The notes below the pieces were generated by a model that made no database searches, was not told where the DNA came from, and was given only the letters and a program-made list of their open reading frames with translations. Positions 23,507 to 34,273 of a DNA stretch of 64,000 bases are shown one piece after another. The position numbers and the translations under genes are program-made. This stretch comes from Mactromeris polynyma (taxonomy: Eukaryota; Mollusca; Bivalvia; Venerida; Mactridae), in the NCBI GenBank assembly GCA_032209605.1, contig JASFXZ010000001.1:3038001-3102000 (forward strand). The letters are read 5' to 3'. Each line of letters starts with the position of its first letter. The stretch's first letter is position 1.

Positions 23507-26321
23507 TCATTCGTCCGTTTTTCGCGTCTTCAGTTTATGTGTCAATGTCAATGTTTTGGGTTTCCGTTTTACTTGACCAGGTTTGCGTCCGTTTGTCTTT
23601 GGTGCAATGTCTGTAGATTTTCCGTCCGTGGATGTAACCATTTTAGCATCTGTCGGGACAAACTGTCGGTAACGTCTGTAGTGGTTTGACCTTTGTTTTT
23701 CTGTCAGTCTTATCCATTCAGTCTTAGTTTTCTGGAACAGTATATGACTAGAAGCTAGTCTGTAGTCTCCAGTCTGCACAAGTGCACTTCTCAATTTGTT
23801 AAACTGTCCTTTGACCAGGTCATGTAGTAGCGTTACAAGGTCGGGAATAGATTGGGATTTCCAGTCCACAGTCTGTTTTAGTACGTGGTTCATTGACTCG
23901 CAGTTATTGTTTGTCCATTTTTTGATAACCTTGTTTTCCCTCTGTGGGTCATTAACCTTCGTTTTAAGTATTGTCACCAGTCTTCTGTTGAAGTACTGTC
24001 GAAATTTTAATGAAACTCCTGCGAGCTCATTGTCAATGTCATTGGCCATATAATCATAACTTAGCGAGTCATTTGCATCTAGAAGACCCCCGGGCCCAAA
24101 GATGCGGGACAATACATATTGTTTTTGGTCCTTGGTCACTGCGTCGACTGTCAACTTATGTCTGACATTTTCTTCTAAATGTCGGGTGCACAGAACGTGT
24201 GTTGCCTGGTGAAAGACAGTTTCGATGGCCTTAACAAGAGCCTTCTCGTCGTCAGAGCCGATGACCAATTTATTATGAGGAACGTCATGTAATTTGCATT
24301 TTAATTGACATAAAAAGTGGTTGAAAGTCTCGAAGTCGCTGTTGTCATGTATGAAAATAGGGCCTAGAAAAATGGGATTGTGACCTGTTCTTGGGTTTAC
24401 TACTGTAAGTTGCTTATAACAACTTACAGTCACGTGCATCTTGCAAAGCATAAAAGTCTTGTCAAGTCCCAACACGGTTTTACCAGTACAGCATATGGTC
24501 TTTATGTCGTTAATTTGTTCGTCCGTGTAAAGTATTATACTTGGTGTCCGTCCACTGGTCCGAAGTACTGATCTGACAAATGGATTATTGTTTGTAATTA
24601 AGTTTTCTATGTGTCGCAATTGGTCAGCAAAGTTGTCTTTATGTCCGTCTACGTTGCAGTACTTTTGTCTGTCGCGATACTGTTTGTCATGTACTTGGCG
24701 TAGACTTGAAGGTTGGCAAAAAATGTCGTATTTGTCAGTCAGTTTGTTCATAATTTGGTGAGGTTTCAGTTTCCCCGTCAGTTCAGTAATTTCGTCCATG
24801 ACATTTGTCGGGACCCTAGTGTAATCTTCACCTGTGGTCGAATTACCATGTGGAGTTAGACCTGGGAAATGTCCTGCGTATTCAACAACTGCTAATTTAC
24901 TATGGTGACCTGAATTAGCAAGCCATGAAACACGTCTTTTGTAAGTTTTGTCTTTTTTGGATATTGCATAATATCTTTGAACATGAAATATTATGCTTGC
25001 GTCAGGCTGGGGATCATATGGGATGTAGTCAATTTGACCTTTAGTCTTTTTTCGGTAACAAAACATATTGTCTCGTAAATAGGTCTGTCTGAAGCTATTA
25101 CCAAACTTCACGTAATATGTTTTTGGCGATGTCCCTTTTGAAGTGTCCCAAATGCCACAGTCGTCTGAAAAGTCACTGTGTTTGCCAGTCATTTTACTAT
25201 TTGCGTTTTTAGTATTGTCAATTACGTAGTAAACATTGTCCTTGACACCCACTGGTATTGTCTCTTTACACGTCATCCCTGATGTCAGTAATTCAATTAT
25301 TCTGTCCGTAGTCAAAAAACCGTTTACTAAATGTCCTGTCGTTTCGTCATTTACTACGTCATCGGTCAAAGTCTTAGAATCGTCATCAGATACAGAACTA
25401 ACAGAACTAATATCATGCACAACAGAAGTATCACTTTCAACAATTGCATTATCAATTTCAAATACAGAACTAACATCATGTGTAACAGAATAGGTAGATA
25501 AAGCATCTAATTCAACATTTTCATTATCTATTTCAGATTCAGAAATAACATCACAATTGATTGTGTACGTTTCATCTGCCCTGGACTCTGTACGTACATT
25601 GTCCGTCATAAATTCTGAAGACTCGCACTCAGTTTCACCTAGACTGATGTCAATATTGGCAACAAACCTTCGGTCTACCAAAGGCACAAAGTGATTAATT
25701 TCAATGTTCTCTTTAATAGGAAGTGAGGCCGAAGACCACATTACAGAAATAGGCGAAGCGGTGTCGCTCACACTTCTGCCTTTCACTACTCGTGAAAATG
25801 CATTTGAAAGTTCATTCTTATTTTTAGATGGGAAATGTGACCTAATTGGTATAGCCAGGGCTGCACTCAAAGCATATATATGTCCCATTTCGGAGTAAGA
25901 AGATTCCTGAATGGCATCACTGACCAGTTTATCATATGCACTAGTGACTATTCTAATATCGTTCAAGAAGTTATTGTCCTTCTTTTTTGTGTCGTAGCTA
26001 TCCGGATTCAGGATCAGTTCTAATGCGGTTAATAACCTAAGCAAAGGATGATATTCCTGGGAACCAGTCATAGCTAACGAAACGGCCCTATATAAACAGT
26101 TCCCATCCCCTACTGTTTTCAATGGGGAATATTCATTTATCAACGTTGGTTCAAACATATTAATAATACTGGTGGCAATATGATCAATGTCACATAAACT
26201 ATGTAACTGCTCACTGCTGTTCCGTGGCTTGCGTATGTTGTAGGTATCCAGTAGTTTCAGTTCAGACTGGGCTTGGTTTGCCAGTGCCTTCCTGCGACCG
26301 GTCAATCTCACAATAGTCAAT
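23507..26321 (-). CDS. transposase exon 2: OTU protease and MULE DDE domain
   Basis: This is an open frame of 937 codons with no ATG at its beginning; it opens directly at an acceptor (TTTTTCTTGCAG), which argues that it is an internal or last exon. Exon-local landmarks are GDGNC at residues 71-75, His at 210, Asp 620, Asp 690, Glu 808 and a basic C-terminus. No stop or frameshift interrupts it. Confidence 0.95.
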
Positions 26322-29300
26322 CTGCAAGAAAAAGATCGTGTAAATTATATTTATTGCGTTATTTTACTCAAAGTTCCCCATTTCGCAAGGTAAGGAGAAT
26401 AATGGAACGTGGGCGTGTTCAGCAGTTCTTGTTTTGGTATGTATAGTACGTACTCAAAGTGTACTAACGTAATTGATTGTCAATATACATTAATTTACAT
26501 TTGCTTAAGACATAAACCGTTCCAACACAATATGGTAATGTTTTTGTTGTGTGTTTCTTTTCATCTTGTAGTTCACGACTCTATTATTATTACCAATAAA
26601 TCTTTGATTTCGTTTACGGTCGCAGGTGCTCAAGATAGATGTACAAGTTTATTGCACAAGTTTATAGCCATATTGATATCTTTATCATTGAATGAGTATA
26701 ATAGTAAATATATTATACAATACTGATAAATAAATGATAAACAAGCCACGAATTGGACAGAAAAAGTTAGGTGTCTGGATAAGATTCATATCTAAGGGAC
26801 AATACTGTTTCTTGCATAAACATTACATACTTTGTCGAACACTTAAATAGCCTAGTTTGTACCCCTGACACTGAGTTATATCATATTACAATTAATGTAA
26901 TTAAGCATGTTTTATTGAAGATGTGATAAATTTTATTACATGTATTTCAATAATAGAACAGAACAGAACATATCGTTTATTACACCCAGGTATGTATATA
27001 CAGCTTGCGGAAATAACATAAAATATTTACATTGTAATAATACAGTATAATACAGTTCAGATACAAAAGAGAGTTAATATTTAAGAGAAAATAATTAATT
27101 ATAACATTCGTAATCGTGCAGGAAGGATAAGTGATTAAACATTCTTATTGTTAATTTGAAAAATATCAGTAATTAATGCTTGCTACGCTGTTGTAGTTAC
27201 GTTGACTCAACGATTCTACTATATCACATGTTTCCTAATTTTAGCGTGAGGTCGACTAAACTAGTTGGGAGAATAGTAACTTTTTGCACGTGAAAGTTTA
27301 GAATTTCATTGTTGTTATTAATGACACACAGTATCGAAAATGTCATTCATGATAATTTATAGCTGTAACGGAAAAAAGAAAAACTTGTGTATATTGTCAT
27401 TGCAATAGTTAATTAGGGAAAGTGGAAACATATGAAGCTACATTATATCGGATATGTGACTTAAATATGTACATACACAGAAAGAAAAGGTAAGAATGTT
27501 ATGTTCAACAATGTGATTAAATCACTTTTAATACAGGATGTTTGGAACAATACAGAATCTAGAAACAACTTACTGATCTCAAAAACAATTTCAATGTTTA
27601 CAAATAATCAGTTACTCAAATGATTTACAATAAAGAATAACAAAGAACCCGTGAAAACACAGTCAATGTACCCTTTAATTATCAAGTATCATTAATCAGT
27701 TTGTTGTCATAGCAATTTAGAACAGCCAAGACAGACAGATACTCTAGCCAAACACTACTTAGGTGTGAAATGTTGAAAACAATAATGGTCATTGTATTCA
27801 TGTACTGCTATGTATGTAAATATTGATATATAGTTAAAAAGTTTCAAATATTGTATAATTTTATTTGCATGTCTTCATGGTCAATGCGCGCTATAACTTA
27901 GCAATCGTGCCACTTCCGATAAAGACTTATTAGTCATGTCCTGTTTCGAGACATATAACTAGTGAAACTATTCTTCTGGTGAAATAACTTTGTTTTGTTA
28001 TTATGATTTAGTCATGTCTGACCTATGTACTTATAGTAAATATCACAAGTGTGTTTTTGTAACGGTTACACTGATGAGTCATTTGCCGTCCTGTTTTCTG
28101 TAAATCTCAACACAATTTAATAGTCGTTTAGCACCACGAGCTGTGATTATGTAACTTTATTTATAACCAGAATAGATAGATAAAAGTGTACTCTTTCGAT
28201 TGCAATAGGTCTCCAGTTACTTATCGACGCGTAAAGCAATAAAAATAGCCGATAATACCGCAGGCCAAATTTTCGTACCAGCGGACTTTCGCACCTTGTT
28301 TAGCGGATTTTGCATATTACATTTTTTTAAGTAAAATAGCATTAGAAAGTCTAAAACATGTGTTTACTCTACAAGTTTAACAAACAAAAATGCCGACGCC
28401 CATTGACAACATTTGAACAAGTTTGACAACAAATTCCTATATCGTTGATAAAATCTAGAATAAATAAGTTCTCGTACCATCTTGTCTTGTGGTTTAATAA
28501 GTTATTTGTATATTATACCATGTATTTTCACTGTGACATTTATGTATATTAAACTGTATGTAAATAAGATGATGTACTATGTACAAGTCTGAATAAAATT
28601 TCTGTTCTGTTCTGATCTGATAATGGTTAATCATGTTTGTATGATATTTAACTGAAAATGTTTTCGAATAATAATTTGGATATATTTTTAGTGAAGGACC
28701 CTTTTCACCTGAAATCTCACATAATTTTGGCCTATACAGCTATGGTAGTGCACAAAGGCATATATCAAACACCCAATATATTATTGTATCATTTATAAAT
28801 GCAACAGATTGTATGACAGAACTATATAGAAGATTAGTTGGTTGAAATAACCGGTGCAATTATAAAAGTCAATCCTTTTCAAAATCTGTAATCTTTTATA
28901 TCAGTTTCTATTTATCATTTTTTCAATACAAGCATCATTTTGTTCATTAGACTATAATCATATATGTAGGACTTCATGATCAGACTGACTCTCAATTGTA
29001 ATTTATATATGTACTACTATATAATAAAAACACCTTACCATATATTATATGAATATTGTCAAGATGGATAAAGATGTGCCGTCTACTGTAGTCTACTGTC
29101 AATACAGAGACATATTTCATGTAATTATAGGTCTTAACTTGGTATTCACATTCAATAACGTTACTACATCCTTGTAGATACTAGATACACTACAGACTCA
29201 TACAGTGATATTGGAGGCATCATTGTATAAGGAAAATGCTGATTACTTGATAAGTCTGAGTTATGTTTAGGATTTTTGTCTCAATAACCGCCTCATAGTC

Positions 29301-32191
29301 ATACCTCAAGTGAATAATGCTAGTAAATTTGTATGCTTCATTCTTTAAAAACACCAGAGACATATGCATTACAACTTTAGAGATGACTCTTTTAACACTA
29401 ATATATTTGTACATGTGAACATTTCCGGTTCATTAATTCAAATTTAAAGAGCACACAAGTTCACATACTAATAACACTACATTTTATGCAGCTTGAACAC
29501 TTTTAATAATCCATAACATTGAATATTAATTATATCCAGTTTACATATTCACATGAATTATGATGGGAAGCACATAAACTCCACATTTATAACATTTCAC
29601 TAGTAAAATAAGACTTGGTGAAGTCACTGTATCAATAGTTAATTTTAAATTTCAAATTATATGTGCTTAATTTTTACTGGCTTATCAGTAATAATAAAAG
29701 AATCTGATTGGCTAATTTCAAACAGGTTTTCTTTCTATAAATTCCAAACATTATCTTGCACAACATTATGTAACCTATAATTTTCAAATTTCCAAATTAA
29801 CCAATGAAAACTCTCATCTAATGGAAGATCTACACTTGAATCTGATACAAAGTGATTTATGGCCATATTATGTGTAACATCACATTATGCAATATACAAT
29901 GTACACAGTGGGATACATGTCTACACCAGGGACACAATCAGTATCTCACTTCCTGTCTCAACAGGGACCATAATTCCAGATATATGACAGAGGAAATTGA
30001 AATGTTGTGATATGTATTAACATCAACAGTATTAATTACAGTATAAATTGAATGTGTTTTTTTTTTAATTGAGCTTTTACAACAATTAAAAAAATATTTT
30101 AAACAATAATGTGCACCAGGCCTTATGAACTCCAGATCTTTAACCACAAGTCATACTACACAAGACGTTTCACTCACACTTTAAATAGTCTTATTTTTGT
30201 GATTTATATTTTAATTTGATGTATATTTGAAAATCAGTGTTTATTTTCAGATTAAAAATCCTTTATCCTCATGTTTAGCAACATTGTGATTTAATCAACA
30301 ACTTTTGACTTAATAATGATTATGCTAATACGTTATTAACACATTTGTTACAATAAAGTGCATTTACAACTTGAAACAAACTGAAGGCTAAGTGAAATAG
30401 TTGCGTTTTTAAAGGTGTTAATTATAATTCTTTCAACTTATACTTTCAGTTCCAAAGTCGATTCACATACTATGACTATGGCCTAGGTATTTATTACGGA
30501 TGTTTCTATAACAATTGCAATACATAATGAATTACAATAAAACATTTATAAAATTTGGAACAAAATGAAGGCTTAGTGAAATAGTTGCGTTTTAATGGCG
30601 TTAAGTATAGTTCTTAAAAGTACAAACTTTACTATTTTGAGTCTGATGTTGACTCATTTGAGTGAGAACAATGTATAACAATATCAAATGAGTGATGATT
30701 ATCATTTGTGGCACATTCTCTTTGAGATTTGAGGATTATTGAAGATGCAGGAGTAATTATTTAGTCTGAGTGTTGAGTATTGCACTAAAACCCAATAATT
30801 ATTCCTATTTCTCATAATTAATTGAAGATTCCAAGAAAATGTTCGTTTTGTTTATTGCCGAATTATCTCAAAAGTGAAAACGGTGTGGATTTAATCACAA
30901 CATTACTGCAATGTCAAATGGTGTTAATTAAATCACACTGTTAATGTTATTAAACATGAATATAAATGGTTTTTAAACTATAACTTAACAATTTAATTTG
31001 AAAAAACATCAAATTAAAAGGTAAATCACACAAAAATGATTATATTAAAAGGTGGGGGTGGTCTAGGGAGGAAATGACTTGGGGTTGAAACGACTCGGGT
31101 GTGAAACGTCTGGAATTCCTTTCAACCACCATGTGTAAAAGTTATATTAGAATAAAAATGTTAACGGTTTGAACAACAACAAGTATTTGCACAGCTCTGT
31201 GACTGATTGAAGTATTTCCCCATAAGTCAATTCGACGCATCATTTTCTATTAACTGTTATGTCTTATATATTGTTATTCATACGTAGTAATAAATAAAGA
31301 TGTTAGAACATACCTTTTATAAGTATCATGTACGACATTGTAGTTGAATTGTTTGTATAGTATAAGCTTTTAATAAAAAAGATGTATATATTACCTTCGA
31401 AATGAAGGTATCAAAAGAATATAGGCGTTACTTGCGAAGTATGCTTGAAGCATTTTGTTGTTTTTCATGTATTTATTTATTCACTAACGCTTTGAACATA
31501 CGAATGCCTTTGTATTTCAGGTGTTATATACTCATTATTTCATCTCTATTGGAAGGAATGCTTCAAAAGTATAAGTAATGATAAAGTTTGCTTCAAACAT
31601 TGTCAATTAAATGTCCCGCTTACTGAAAGCGAGAAATTAATAGTTCAGTGAAATATATTTGACTCGGGTCTTGATGTTAGCGGGAGTTTGCCTTGATAAG
31701 TGATTAACAAATGTAGGAATTTGCTCCACAACGACTCATTCTGAGAAATTAATCACAATCAATTTTATCATAACAATACAAAAATAAACGTTTCATTTGC
31801 GATAATAAGACTTTGTAAAACGAACAATCGTTTTACGCATATTTTACCGGCTCCTCCATACATGCATTGAAAGTGGACGGACCCATGACTCCTTGTTTTT
31901 CCACTATAAGGATAATTATCGAAAGATCAATCACACGAGATTACGGATTACAATTTATTACAGTAACGAGAAATTTTAACAGACTTACCGTACAAGGGCT
32001 GCATTCACGTCGTATGTGCCATCGTCATATGCACAGGATTTGCACACAAACTTGAGATACGTCAGATTCCAAGATTTTACATCACTCGCACTTAATCCAT
32101 TGCAAATACTATGTGTCCAATTCTTACAATAATGACACTGTAAATACTCGTTACGACTACTGTCAACAAAACACTTATCACAGTAAACCAT
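23507..32191 (-). CDS. PHD-OTU-MULE transposase (two exons, ~1005 aa)
   Basis: This is the putative transposase of the surrounding element. Exon 1 ends GTACG|GTAAGT (31989) and exon 2 follows TTTTTCTTGCAG (first base 26321). Two bases plus one make an Arg codon and the frame stays open to TGA at 23507-23509. Domains in the joined protein: a PHD-type zinc finger at residues 4-53 (C4-C7, C19-C22, H27-C30, C50-C53); an OTU protease fold at about 135-283 with GDGNC (Cys143) and NHFVPL (His278) as likely catalytic residues; an acidic low-complexity linker at about 290-400; and a MULE DDE domain with GLDKTF (Asp688), GSDDEKAL (Asp758), CTRHL and NNNCESMN (Glu876). The tail is basic (RKPGQVKRKPK). 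Similar OTU-MULE proteins occur as uncharacterised predictions in marine invertebrates; adding the PHD exon is my inference from splice phase. The likely job is cutting and joining the element's ends. What the OTU protease would act on is unknown. Confidence 0.88.
26952..27060 (-). mobile_element. LINE 3' tail with (TTCTG)n end
   Basis: The minus strand ends CTGGGTGTAATAAACGATAT then (GTTCT)n, the style of CR1/L2-like LINE ends in invertebrates. The 5' limit is not visible. Confidence 0.55.
28500..28615 (+). mobile_element. LINE 3' tail with (TTCTG)n end, opposite orientation
   Basis: The plus strand ends GTACAAGTCTGAATAAAATT followed by (TCTGT)n. Its tail matches that of the inverted copy at 26952. 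The upstream limit is uncertain. Confidence 0.5.
30371..30630. repeat. direct duplication, period about 178 bp
   Basis: The words AAGGCTAAGTGAAATAGTTG (near 30386) and AAGGCTTAGTGAAATAGTTG (near 30565), each followed by CGTTTT and a GTTAA-TATA-TTCTT stretch, show two diverged copies. Confidence 0.65.
31030..31125. repeat. GAAACGACT-rich dispersed repeat
   Basis: Degenerate tandem words GGTGGGGGTGGTC, GACTTGGGGTTGAAACGACT and CGGGTGTGAAACGTCTGG resemble a widespread mollusc repeat. It has no coding potential. Confidence 0.45.
31989..32191 (-). CDS. transposase exon 1: PHD-type zinc finger
   Basis: It starts MVYCDKC and reads through QCHYC, WTHSIC and FVCKSC, giving the C4-H-C3 spacing of a PHD finger including the Trp before the His. 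After 67 codons plus two bases it meets a consensus donor, CG|GTAAGT; without splicing a TAA stop follows at once. The two leftover bases fit the phase of exon 2. Confidence 0.85.
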
Positions 32192-32940
32192 ATTTGCGCG
32201 TAATTAAGTCACTTAATTTCACAGTTTGTTTATAATTACTATTAATGTTAAGAACAATCAATACGGTGGCAAAAACTAGAATTGGTTTGGCATAAATGTG
32301 TTGAGTAAAAAGCTAACAATGTTATATATAGTGATCCCAAACAAACTTGATGGAGACGGGCAGTCTACAAATTTTAGCAGGACAGAAATATAGCCCCCTA
32401 ATAAGATATATTGGAATTGCAAGTCAGTAACGTATTACAATATATTTTCACCTTTTTTACGTTCTCACCTTTTTGACATGTATATATCTGTACAGTGCAC
32501 AGTGTATTAATGGCAACTATGACAGATGCCATCATGGGGGCCGGTCATCGATGTAACTTTATGACCCAAGTCACACATTTGTTAACAATTTTTTTAACTA
32601 GCCCGAGTTCAATCTACTCTCCATATCTCATATTAGTATTTACCCTGCATTATTCATAAATCTAATTATATTTTGCTTAGAGTGCCGAAATGCTCTCAGC
32701 ACTACATAATGAATATTAACCGAGTTATTTTGCATAATGAAAAAAACAAAATAACAAAAAGTATGTTTCTCCTTTTAATAAGTACGGTACGTGTAGAGAT
32801 GAACACATATGATAATTTAACAATTTCGGTAATAAACAATGCATGTTTGGTAAATAGTTTGAATTTATTTTTCGCAGTTCAAAGATGGTAAACAATTAGT
32901 AAACAATTTTTACGAGTTTGAGTAAAAAATGCCAATGTGG
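32192..32940. other. upstream region of the transposase gene within the transposon
   Basis: This lies between the exon 1 start codon and the right inverted repeat, so it should hold the promoter or 5' UTR. No TATA box or initiator can be assigned with confidence. No other gene is seen. Confidence 0.4.
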
Positions 32941-34263
32941 CAATAATGTGCGAGTGTATTAGTCAAACATGAGATGAAATTAATAGCCCGCAATACTAGC
33001 GAAAAGCCGGAATACCCGAAACATTAACACAGAACAATCAATGCGGACGAGCGGTACTAATACATTGATATCAACTACAACTAATGCACTAATAATTTAT
33101 TTTGGCAATATCATATGATTACCCACTTCGACAATGGATTAATTTACGGGTAATAATATTGTGCGAGTGTATTAGTCATACATGAAATGAAACTAATAGT
33201 CCGCAGTGCTAGCGAAAAACCGGAATACCCGAAACATTTACACAGAACAATCAATACGGGTATTCCGGTGTTTTGGTCGTTTTACGGACGAGCGGTACTA
33301 TTCCAACTAATGCACTCACGCAAAATTATTTATCAGCTTCAATTATTTATTTCGACAATAGCATGATACAACACTTCAACATTACATTCATTTAGAGGTT
33401 TGTTATAGTTTTAACGCATTGATTTTTCTCGTTTTTCGGAAGTATTGCGGACGAGCGGTACTATTTATTCAACATCACGTATGACTATTACACTCGCACA
33501 ATATTATTTAGCAACTTTAATTATATAAATATCATATGATTACCCACTTCGACAATGGATTAATTTACGGGTGATAATATTGTGCGAGTGTATTAGTCAT
33601 ACATGAGATGAAATTAATAGTCCGCAGTGCTAGCGAAAAACCGGAATACCCGAAACATTTACACAGAACAATCAATACGGGTATTCCGGTGTTTTGGTCG
33701 TTTTACGGACGAGCGGTACTATTCCAACTAATGCACTCGCACAAAATTATTTATCAGCTTCAATTATTTATTTCGACAATATCATGATACAACACTTCAA
33801 CATTACATTCATTTAAAGGTTTGTTATAGTTTTAACGCATTGATTTTTCTCGTTTTTCGGAAGTATTGCGGACGAGCGGTACTATTTATTCAACATCATG
33901 TATGACTATTACACTCGCACAATATTATTCAGCTGCTTTAATAATTGATTTCGACAATATCATGATACAACACTTCAACATTACATTCATTTAGAGGTTT
34001 GTTATAGTTTTAACGCATTGATTTTTCTCGTTTTTCGGAAGTATTGCGGACGAGCGGTACTATTTATTCAACATCACGTATGACTATTACACTCGCACAA
34101 TATTATTCAGCTGCTTTAATAGTTGCTTTTGGCACTATTATATGATAAACACTTCAACAATAGATTAAATTAGTCTATACGTGAAGTATTGATTTTCTAT
34201 GTAAATTTTACGGGTATTCCGGTATTTCGGAAGTGTTCCGGTATTCCGGTGACTCGTGTTTGC
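32941..34263. repeat. right terminal inverted repeat of the MULE element
   Basis: It is the inverse complement of the left arm. It has six CGGACGAGCGGTAC sites (near 33044, 33285, 33448, 33706, 33869, 34047), against four good ones at left. The ~420-bp module is repeated, and there is an extra ~180-bp partial duplication (33842-34020 versus 34021-34130). The inner limit near 32941 is approximate. Confidence 0.9.
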
Positions 34264-34273
34264 GAACATATAT
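34264..34273. repeat. target-site duplication, right copy
   Basis: GAACATATAT, identical to 21352-21361. A short TA run follows, so chance similarity of the last bases is possible, but the GAAC part is unique. Confidence 0.85.

Larger units (their letters stand above)
26322..31988 (-). other. intron of the transposase gene (5.67 kb)
   Basis: GTAAGT donor at 31988 and TTGCAG acceptor at 26322. It contains two retroelement tails (26952-27060, 28500-28615), an approximately 178-bp direct duplication (30371-30630) and a GAAACGACT-type repeat near 31030-31125. The plus-strand frame at 26409-26726 (105 codons) has no recognisable motif and is not supported. Confidence 0.75.
21362..34263 (-). mobile_element. 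12.9-kb Mutator-like transposon encoding a PHD-OTU-MULE protein
   Basis: The two ends are inverted copies. The outermost bases are GGGTTCCACGATTCACCGG at left and GCAAACACGAGTCACCGG at right (read inward). Beyond the first few bases they match closely (CACGA-TCACCGGAATACCGG...). A perfect 10-bp direct repeat, GAACATATAT, lies outside each end (21352-21361 and 34264-34273), within the 8-11 bp range of Mutator-like elements. The inverted arms are long (about 1.08 kb left, 1.32 kb right). The interior holds one spliced minus-strand gene (exons 32191-31989 and 26321-23507). Arm-to-arm identity is very high and the reading frame is open, so the insertion looks young. Insertions of other retroelement tails lie inside its intron. 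Confidence 0.93.

Noticed and set aside
26409..26726. 105-codon plus-strand frame inside the transposase intron
   Set aside because: No recognisable motif or splice context; its length is plausible by chance in this composition.
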